This document shows, piece by piece, positions 50,073-64,000 of a stretch of DNA of 64,000 nucleotides. The position numbers and the translations under genes are program-made. The notes beneath the pieces are model-generated. The model saw only the letters and a program-made list of their open reading frames with translations. It did no database searches and was not told the origin of the DNA. This stretch comes from Thamnaconus septentrionalis. Taxonomy: Eukaryota > Chordata > Actinopteri > Tetraodontiformes > Monacanthidae. The stretch spans positions 16,863,989 to 16,927,988 of the forward strand of contig CM020515.1 in NCBI GenBank assembly GCA_009823395.1, in the 5' to 3' direction. Each line of letters begins with the position of its first letter. Position 1 is the first letter of the stretch.

Positions 50073-51851
50073 AACACACACACACACACACACACTCCTT
50101 TTTCATACTTTTTCGTTTTCTTACCTGTAAGACATTTCACTGGGAAGCGAGAGGCCACAGGAGGGTTTTCAGGGTTAACAAAGTGTTGCAAAGTGGGATC
50201 ACATCTGATCTGATGGTGTAGACATTTCCCCACGTGATGTCCAAGAAATGCAGATGGTTACGCCGTGGTGCATCAGGGTTGGGCCCCTGATCCGCCTCTG
50301 TACTGTCAATGGGAACATTCTCAGAGTTGAGCTGCTCCTCCCTGTGTGAATGTCTGGTACCAAACTGGAAAACATGATGACAGTGGCCAGTGGTGTTTGA
50401 CCTGGAGCTGTTAGGAATACAGCTGCATAGTTGTACTGTTAATGTTACAAAAGAAAATTATGTTCTGAACCTGAATAGTTGCCAATAGTGCACTGGTACA
50501 GCTTAGCTCACCAGGACCCCGTGGCTAAGTTCACATGGGAAGATATTTATTCATCAGGTGACAAATTGTTGCATCATTAAGCAAAATGTGAGCAGATTAA
50601 ATAGAAAAGTGACTAAGAATTAAGTCTCTTTGCTCTCTTTCATTTTCCCCACAGTCCTAATTGGTTCTGGTCTAAATGATAGTAAAAAGTGTGGAATTGT
50701 GGGCTGGTGCTGCAGTTTGTTGCCTTTAAGTCTCAGCAGTCAGCTGATCATAAAGCATTTTTCTTTTGTTCATCTCTTCTGCCTAATGTGAGCGTCTATA
50801 CCAACCTACACGTCCAAGTATTTGTAGGGGTGAGAAATAACTGGGCGTTAACATGCAGGTTTGCTACTGCTACCGCTAGATGGCACTATACACTCACTGC
50901 AGCCAGTGGACTGGACCTGTCGAGGCCAAAGGCGTATCAGACATATTAAATTAACTCTGGATTTTAATTAATGATAACGTCTCTGTAGCGCCATGAATGT
51001 TTTAATTGCCTGATGTTTAATTTTAAGATATTAATTCATTTTTTATTCTCTCTGTTCTCTCGATTTTCTTTTCTAATTTGCCCCCTCAGGACAAAGTGAA
51101 TCTTCCAAAGACATCCAAGGCCAATGCAGAGGGCGCCGTCGACGCCAAAGCTGTGGAGGGTCTTGAGCAAATACCAGAGGAAGGAAAAGATGGAGTCCCA
51201 GCCAACGTCAATTCCGACGAGGAGGTGGAGATCGAGGAGATCATCGAGGAGTCACGCACCAAGCGCCTGCAGCGCAGCACCAAGCAGCAAGTGGACAGCA
51301 TCAAGAAGGCCTTCTCCAAGGAGCAGATGGAGAAGACCAAGCTCAAGACGAAAGAGAACCTGGAGAAAACCAAGCAGAGGACCTACGAGAACTTAGAGAA
51401 GACGAGGCAGCGGACCCGCGACAACCTGGAGAAGACCAAGCACAGCCTAGAGAAGAAGATTGGCAAGCTGGGAACCCGCATGACGCCCACCATGGAGCGC
51501 CGGGCGAAGATGAAGAGCTCCCGGGACAAGGTGAAGAAGTCGCTCACGCCCGACCACAAGGTCTATGCCCGCTCCAAGTCCAGCGTGTACCGTGTGCCGC
51601 CCTTCACCTTCCACGTCAAGAAGATACGGGAAGGTGAGGAGGAGGAGGTGGTGGTCCACCACACGGAGATGGTGGAGGTGACCAGCCAAGAGCAGGAGCA
51701 CCCGGGGGAGGAGAACGGCCTGGTGGAGCTGGAGGACGGCGAGCTGGTCAGTGTAGACGGCCCAGAGATGGAGAATCTACTGGTGGTGACTGAGGACTCC
51801 CAGCTGGTCCTGGTGGAGCCAGAACACCTAAAGGAGGCCCAGAGAGAGTAG
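40386..51851 (+). CDS. cavin1: Caveolae-associated protein 1 (cavin-1/PTRF), 2 exons, 421 aa
   Basis: Exons are 40386-40889 (168 codons, donor CAG|GTGAGG) and 51090-51851 (253 codons plus TAG), joined in phase 0. The two-exon layout with one long intron is as in mammals. Cavin-1 is the trimeric coat protein that shapes caveolae at the plasma membrane with caveolins. Visible regions are an acidic N-terminus (1-60), the coiled-coil HR1 (about 61-165, VLSLLDKIIGVVDQIQ onward), an acidic linker with DEEVEIEEIIEE, a basic stretch with four 11-residue units (248-291, LEKTKQRTYEN type), the conserved PPFTFHVKKIREG and an acidic tail. It is about 31 residues longer than human cavin-1 (390), partly through the tail rich in Glu and Val. 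The ATG lies in GCAGCCATGG, a strong initiation context. Teleosts have two cavin1 copies; which one this is cannot be told here. Confidence 0.95.
41208..41556 (-). mobile_element. tRNA-derived SINE with LINE-like tail in the cavin1 intron
   Basis: On the minus strand the 5' head reads CCAGCTCAGTGGTCTAG (box A-like TAGCTCAGTGG region) and later GTGGGTTTGATCCCC (box B-like), i.e. a tRNA-like promoter. The body contains GCTGCTGCCCACCGCTCCCT. The 3' end reads GGGATAAATGAAGTTTTATT and then an ATCTA repeat, so the tail resembles that of a partner LINE. The element appears nearly full length at about 350 bp. Confidence 0.75.
43272..43404 (-). repeat. Dispersed repeat family, copy C (cavin1 intron)
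   Basis: TTAGCCCTCTGTTTGCAGC (43272-43290) is followed 100 bp later by GACATCACAAAGGG (43391-43404) preceded by TGT. Orientation is opposite to copy A, and the bases after the core (CAAAGATAC here, CACCGATAC in copy A) also match. Confidence 0.6.
43913..43939. repeat. GGCGA minisatellite, about 5 units
   Basis: Perfect tandem GGCGA units lie in the cavin1 intron, preceded by CCTAGCCTA. Confidence 0.85.
44748..44818. repeat. TC-rich simple repeat in the cavin1 intron
   Basis: CT dinucleotides with a few CGCT and CCT interruptions make a roughly 70-nt pyrimidine-rich tract. Confidence 0.85.
47855..47898. repeat. (GT)22 microsatellite in the cavin1 intron
   Basis: Pure GT run, preceded at 47766-47800 by a shorter GT-rich stretch. 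Confidence 0.93.
50035..50096. repeat. Interrupted (AC)n microsatellite in the cavin1 intron
   Basis: AC run broken by ATACACA and one missing base near 50073. It sits about 1 kb before cavin1 exon 2. Confidence 0.9.
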
Positions 51852-53580
51852 AGTTTCTCCTGGAACATGCAGAGGAGAAGAATAGAGTCCTTGAAGGATG
51901 AGTCTCATCACAACAGTCAGTCACACGGACTGTCCACACACGATGACAATCGTCTGACAAACCATTTGTTTTCTGATCTCTTTTTATTAACCCCACAGGG
52001 GCAACTTTCATATTTCCTCTCTTTAGCTACAGCTGAGAAAAAGTAGACTTGCTTCCAAAAGTTGTTTCACGCTGACTGAGTACATTTCACTTGTACCGCT
52101 GTATGTAATCAGTTTGACAAGTTGATATTATAAGGCTATAAAGGGGAAAAGGGTATAAATAGTCTTTTGATATATAAAATCTAATATATATTGACCATGT
52201 TCTGTATGCACATTGAGTAGTAGAGTAACAGTAAGTTGGAAGGATTTGGAATTTAATGGATGTATTTCTAGATGTGATGTACATATATAGAAAAAGGGAA
52301 TAATGAGTGTTTAGGCACAAACCAGTGTGTCGAAGAAGAAGAGAAGCAAGTTAATGAGTCCCAAGTTACCTCTGAAATGATGAAAAGGACAAGGAGATAA
52401 GTTTAGCATTATGTCCAAAATTCCAATAGGATGTTATAATTTAAAATTAAATGGAGAATAGAGCAACATGTTTCCTAACAAAAAATATTGGGAACAAAGT
52501 ATGAACCATTTTAGCGAGGAAAAATTAATTCAGGTTGAATGATTTAGAATTAAAGTGTGCAATTATTCAAAGCATTGATCTATTCTGTTCTTAGTAGAGG
52601 GGAAAAAACACCCTTTATTGCCATGGCCACAGCTCATCTTAGTCCATTTGCTATTTCTTTTTACATTTTTACTTGGCACCTCGAAGGAAAGCAGATTTTT
52701 GGAAAAGGAAATTACTGTAATAGATGGTAATGCAAATGTACTTTTTAAGTGGAGTAAAAACTAAGAGACGCTTCTTGGAACAGCACTGCACTTTGCCAAA
52801 TGCCAGAGCATCATTTTTGTATCCTCAGATGTGCTTTTTAAAAACTGCGGGTGTACCTTTTCTACGTTTTAGAAGAGCGTTCAAAACATAATATCTTAAA
52901 CGCTTACATATATACCCTGCACACACATTTGAACGAGAACAAGGCTCCAAGAGGACAAAGACTCGACACACCACCTAAAAAGGTCTGTGTGATATTATGT
53001 TGTGAAGCCAGATGGAAGGCTGTAACCCTATTGAAATGGTCATTTATCCAGAGGAATGTAAAATGGAGAGGGCAACATCAGAGCAAGAGGCAGAACGACT
53101 GGTGTCAGGCCAAACAGACCCAGACAATAGAGAAGTAAATGAAGTGCACATGGACGTTCTGATAAAACTCCCAGCAGCATGAGAGAATCTGGAAGGAAAA
53201 CCCACAAAAGAACCAATTATTGGCCGATGAAACTACACTACCCCCCCCCAACCCCCGCCAGTTAATCTTTCCATGTAGATTCAACATCTTGGTAATCAAA
53301 TATTTAGATGGAAAAAAACTTGCAAGATGTTCGTAGCTATATAGTACCATGTACATTTTGCTTCTTTTTTTAAAAATAAAACACCAAAACCAACGTGCTG
53401 CAAGTGTGACGTCATAGTATCGTTTCCTGATTGTTGACACAATATTTTGATTTTTTTTTTTTAAAGAAAGACAAATTTTACTGCCGCGATGCATTGTGAC
53501 ACAGACGATTGCCCACGAGATTATTGAAATCTACTCGAAAATATATAATAATAAAGCTCGTTTTGTTGTGTTTAAAGCTT
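51852..53580 (+). other. cavin1: Probable cavin1 3' UTR
   Basis: This AT-rich sequence between the stop codon and AATAAA at 53550-53555 has no coding frame of note and no repeat element beyond short homopolymers. Its length, about 1.7 kb, is plausible for this gene. Internal weak poly(A) signals could give shorter forms. Confidence 0.5.
53550..53555 (+). terminator. Polyadenylation signal AATAAA of cavin1
   Basis: The canonical hexamer is followed by CTCGTTTTGTTGTGTTT, a GT/T-rich downstream element as expected at a cleavage site. A second A-rich cluster of AATAAA motifs lies at about 53600-53615. Confidence 0.6.
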
Positions 53581-53829
53581 CTTGCTGAACCACTTCAGTA
53601 AAAATAAAAAAATAAAAAGCTTGCCGAGTGTACTATACCGCCTGTTCTTTTGTTTCCCCACTGGATAAGCAACCATGTTATGTCCGCAAAAAAAAAAAAA
53701 AAACGTGTGTTGGTTAACTTGTTAAATTCATTTCAGTTTGTTTGACCCGCAGCAAGAGGAGCCATCAGCCACCTAGGGTAATATTAAGGGGGATCAATCA
53801 GAATAGCACTTGTGTTATTAAACTCGTGA

Positions 53830-54150
53830 TGACGTCGACACTGCCAGTAATTCAGATGACTTCCAGCCTGGCTGTTGCGTCAAGCAGCTCGTCCTCCCTC
53901 CGCGGCAGACGCAGGCGCAGGCCTTTTCTTCGGCATGGTCGCGGGAGGGTGAGCGAGGAGGAACAGCGCAGTTGCGACAGCAGTAAACATGACCAGCTCA
54001 ACCTATCCTCCCCTAAGTCTCGCCTCTGGCGCGTGTCAGCCGTGTTATGATTGGCCGCGGTGGAAACATCGATTTCGATTGGCTGTTGCAGGTGTCAGTA
54101 TGGTTAGTGTGGCTGGAAACGCCGCAATGAAGGAGATGAGTTTGGCTGGA
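53830..54150 (+). promoter_or_regulatory. Probable stat3 promoter
   Basis: Two inverted CCAAT boxes (ATTGG at 54050-54054 and 54078-54082) are 28 bp apart, close to three helical turns, in a locally GC-rich stretch. A CRE-like TGACGTCG lies upstream at 53830-53837. There is no TATA box. The region lies just before the non-coding first exon. Transcription start inferred near 54100-54230. Confidence 0.45.
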
Positions 54151-54334
54151 AGGACGATACTTGTGTCCGGTGAACTGTTCTAGTGTGGTTGCCCACGCTA
54201 AATATTAAGTTGTAATTGTTGTTCGCCGCCGTTTTTTCTTGCTATAATTCTTTCAAAAAAAATATTTATTAATAGTTTTATTTCGGGGAAGGCGGTTTTA
54301 CGGTAACGGAAAAGTTTAACAAGGAGCAACAGCG
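54150..54334 (+). other. stat3: Candidate 5' non-coding exon of stat3
   Basis: A strong donor, AGCG then GTAAGT, occurs at 54334/54335. The first coding exon starts at an acceptor (TTGCAG before 57145), 23 nt ahead of the ATG, so an upstream leader exon is needed; mammalian STAT3 also has one. The 5' limit is not visible. Confidence 0.45.
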
Positions 54335-55571
54335 GTAAGTCACTTATAGGATTTCTGCATTTTGCTTGTTTTTGTTGAACCTTACCCCTCTTTTTTTCCA
54401 TTTTCACGTTCACGTAATCAGTTCTTTTTGCACGGTATGCCATGTTAGGCATACCGAGCTGATATTCGAGTAGCAGCATGGGAATGAGGTTGCTTGGTTT
54501 GACGTGCTGGAGCATTCATTATTCAGCGACACTGTGTTACATAAGTAGTTTAGTTTTTAAGCGTCAGCAGCTTTCAATTGTAGATCTGCTATAATTCGCA
54601 TCTTCTAATAGAGGCAGCGAAAGTGAATCGGGCGAGTGTAGTTTTAATATGTTGCTGTTGGTTTCCTGTTGGGTCCATGCAGTTTTTAACGTTGCCTCTC
54701 GGCGGTTTGGTTGCCATTCATTTGCACTGAATGTTTATTTATTTGTTTATTTTAAGTAGGCTATTTCGTTTTAGCCACTTTTAATGTGTTGACAATGAAG
54801 GCCTTTGTTGTGGGGTTGCCCTCCGCTGTCACGCCCATTTCGATCCTAGTCCCGACACAACATGTCTGCCACGCAACTGCAGTGGGATGCAATTCCTGCA
54901 CTGTGGAACAGCGTCGACCCCAGCAATCCGGGCCTGCCTGGTATCCAGCTCCAAGTCGATTTAATCCGCGACTTTTTCTTTCCTTTTTGATGCTTTCTCA
55001 CGCCTGTGAAACTTGCGAAATGACACACGTCTGTGGATCCGGTCGCCTGCGCTTCAGAAACCACAAAATAGTGTAGTTGACTGTGGTGGCTCCCGCGTGT
55101 CGATTTCCGGGAAACGTTTGCTGGAATATGAAAGGGCTGATGAACGGAATGAAATTGTGATGTTTTGCATTATTAGCATATCTAACTCTTGTCTTCCTTA
55201 CCTGTGTATATACTTTGGTCAGTCAGCCTTCCAAACTAGAGGGAAAAAATGCAAAAACTTTTTCTGACTATCTTTGACTGTGTTGCTTTTATCCATTGCC
55301 AGAAACTTTAAAATATGTGAACATCAATAGTGAAACATCACCTCATGTCTGTTATGCAGGTCTTCCTACACAGCACTGACAAGGGGGCTCTCCCCATACA
55401 GTCGTTGAGCCACTAAAAGTAGGTGGTAAGCTGCAGCATCTTCAGCATTCTATAAAGAAAAAAATCACAAAGCCGAGGTCTGTGGAATAGATTGTAAAGC
55501 TAGTTGTGTGATTTTTTTTTATTTGAGTCGTCACAGATTCTTCCACATCTTTTTTTCCTCTTAATGGAATT

Positions 55572-55620
55572 TAGATAGATAGATACTTTATTGATCCCTA
55601 TGGGGAAAATTCAGGTGTCA
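55572..55620 (-). mobile_element. LINE-like 3' tail fragment in stat3 intron 1
   Basis: TAGATAGATAGATAC followed by TTTATTGATCCC and a TATGGGGAAAATTCAGG stretch is, on the minus strand, the common fish non-LTR tail ending GGGATCAATAAAGTATCT plus ATCT units. Upstream body sequence is not recognised, as expected for a strongly 5'-truncated copy. Confidence 0.6.
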
Positions 55621-56840
55621 CGCCACAGATAAAAGACTGTTTTACAAAAGACAATGAAATACGCACACATTATAAATGATAATAGCAGTCAAACATTAGA
55701 AACGGTAAGGAAGCAATGCATGTGTGAGAGGCAACAACACGATAAAGTACTAAAGAAAAGTAAAATTATAAAATGAGATGATGCAGATGAAACGACTCAT
55801 TTAATGGCTGAGCACAACTCAGCTGTTAAATTCTGTCAATAGCAGGGTTTGTTCATTCATACAATGCAAAAAAAAAAGAGGCATCTCCAAGTATAAGAGG
55901 AATGTGTGTCACACGCAAACCGGCACGTTTGATGGGAAGTTTCAGTTGCGTTTGATTCATACAATGTCATATTGATGATGCCATAAAGAATCTGCTATCG
56001 CTGACAGAACCTCCGTGGGTTCCTTGACGAGCACGGCCAAAGGTGAAAGGATGAGAAAAGCACACTGGTTTAACACAGATTAGAGCGAAATCTGTGGTAT
56101 TTGTGGTTCTCTGCAGTTGAGGTTTTTGGGAAACGGAAACCTTCCTCTCTTTTTCTGAAGAAAATGATGACAATCTGACTCTCGTTTTGATTCTATGTGC
56201 GGCGAGCCCTGCTGTTGTGTGTCTCAAAACATCTCCATGAAGCTGAGTCGTGTTTTCTCGGATGTTTGGACCTGAATTGGAACAGAACCTCAAAGTTGCA
56301 TGAGAGGCATAAACAAGGACTCGGTGTGTGATTTAGTAGTGGTGTGAGAGGAAATGACCCCCCCCCCCTAGTAACTTGCTGTCTAGTTATTTTGAGATGT
56401 CACCATTTTTTCAAGGCAGCACCTGTTTTTTTTCCCCAAGAGCAGAGATGAGGAAGTGTGGATTTTACTACTTCTGGTAAACCCGTCTCAGACAAAAGCC
56501 TCTGCCAGAGATCACTGGTTCTTATCGGCTCTTTCGCTCCACTCGAGCAGCTGTTCCTGGTAGAGGCACATTGTTTCACTGAACAGGAAGTGACTGTGTT
56601 TTTCTGTTTTCACAGACATGCTGCCATATAGTCATGTCACCATTTTTCACTTTCTCAATCATAGAAATTCAAATTAACTTAATTTTAAGACGATTATTGT
56701 GTTAAAGTCAGGCTCTTGCACGTTTATAAAATCCCCAGAAATAAACCAAGTTCCTCTATATATTTTTTTTTTTTGCCACATTAGGGGCTAATCAGAGAGA
56801 GCATGCTAAAATATGCTGTTCAAGAAGTGCAGCACATTTT

Positions 56841-56980
56841 GATGTCACAAAGGGGTACCCTGTCACTCTTGCATGTGAGTGAAATCTCCACTGGTCAAGA
56901 GTTCACTCTCTTGTAAACTAGCAAAACAGCAGGAATGTATAAGTAACTGTTTTTGCAGGAAGCTGTAAACAGAGGGCTAA
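56841..56980 (+). repeat. Dispersed repeat family, copy B (stat3 intron 1)
   Basis: GATGTCACAAAGGG (56841-56854) is followed 107 bp later by GCTGTAAACAGAGGGCTAA (56962-56980), in the same order and orientation as copy A in stk17a intron 2. Confidence 0.6.
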
Positions 56981-57050
56981 AGGTTGTTGATTTTTTTTTC
57001 TGGAGAGTTCCAGAGTAATGGACCAACTGTGTGAGACTGATCCACTGTAG

Positions 57051-64000
<6,950 letters not shown>

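Larger units (their letters stand above)
40890..51089 (+). other. Cavin1 intron, no nested gene recognised
   Basis: This 10.2-kb intron carries the SINE at 41208-41556, a CTG run near 41715-41739, TG tracts at 42866-42898, dispersed repeat copy C (43272-43404), a GGCGA minisatellite (43913-43939), a TC-rich tract (44748-44818), an ATG-type run (46133-46156), a CTG run (46867-46890), (GT)22 at 47855-47898 and several CA tracts. Open frames here fall in repeats or lack homology and splice context. Confidence 0.6.

Overview
This window is nuclear DNA from a vertebrate, almost certainly a ray-finned (teleost) fish. Genes are split by GT-AG introns that are mostly short. Dinucleotide microsatellites are abundant, and fish-style tRNA-derived SINEs, LINE-like tails ending in GATCAATAAAG plus ATCT-type repeats, and a hAT-like MITE are present. 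The encoded proteins match vertebrate families but are not mammalian. There is no CRISPR array, operon or prokaryotic feature. Nearly all long open frames outside the exons are chance frames through microsatellites or introns.

Layout: (1) 1-8340, upstream DNA with no recognisable gene. (2) 8839-18812 (+), a DRAK-family serine/threonine kinase closest to STK17A, 7 coding exons, 390 aa. (3) 20270-28060, repeat-rich DNA between two convergent genes. (4) 28645-37811 (-), atp6v0a1, the a1 subunit of the V-ATPase membrane sector, 20 coding exons, 835 aa, plus a candidate 18-nt alternative microexon. (5) About 39.1-40.1 kb, the spacer between head-to-head atp6v0a1 and cavin1. (6) 40386-51851 (+), cavin1 (ptrf), the caveolar coat protein, two exons around a 10.2-kb repeat-rich intron, 421 aa. 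(7) 57168 to the window end (+), stat3, 21 coding exons seen; the window cuts the gene just after the activation-tyrosine exon. I joined all exons by hand and checked that reading phase is kept across every junction.

The four genes are neighbours by ancestry and do not form a pathway: a death-associated-type kinase, a proton-pump subunit, a caveola coat protein and a cytokine-responsive transcription factor. The order atp6v0a1-cavin1-stat3 matches the mammalian STAT3-CAVIN1-ATP6V0A1 block. A DRAK kinase beside a STAT gene recalls human STK17B lying on the same chromosome arm as STAT1/STAT4, which suggests an old paralogous segment.

I found no clear novel biological system. The observations most worth a second look are a dispersed repeat family (at least six copies here) with a near-palindromic core, a possible alternative microexon in atp6v0a1, a 58-nt microsatellite that serves as a splice-site polypyrimidine tract, a stk17 intron made mostly of a hAT-like MITE, and long simple repeats touching a stop codon or a splice donor.
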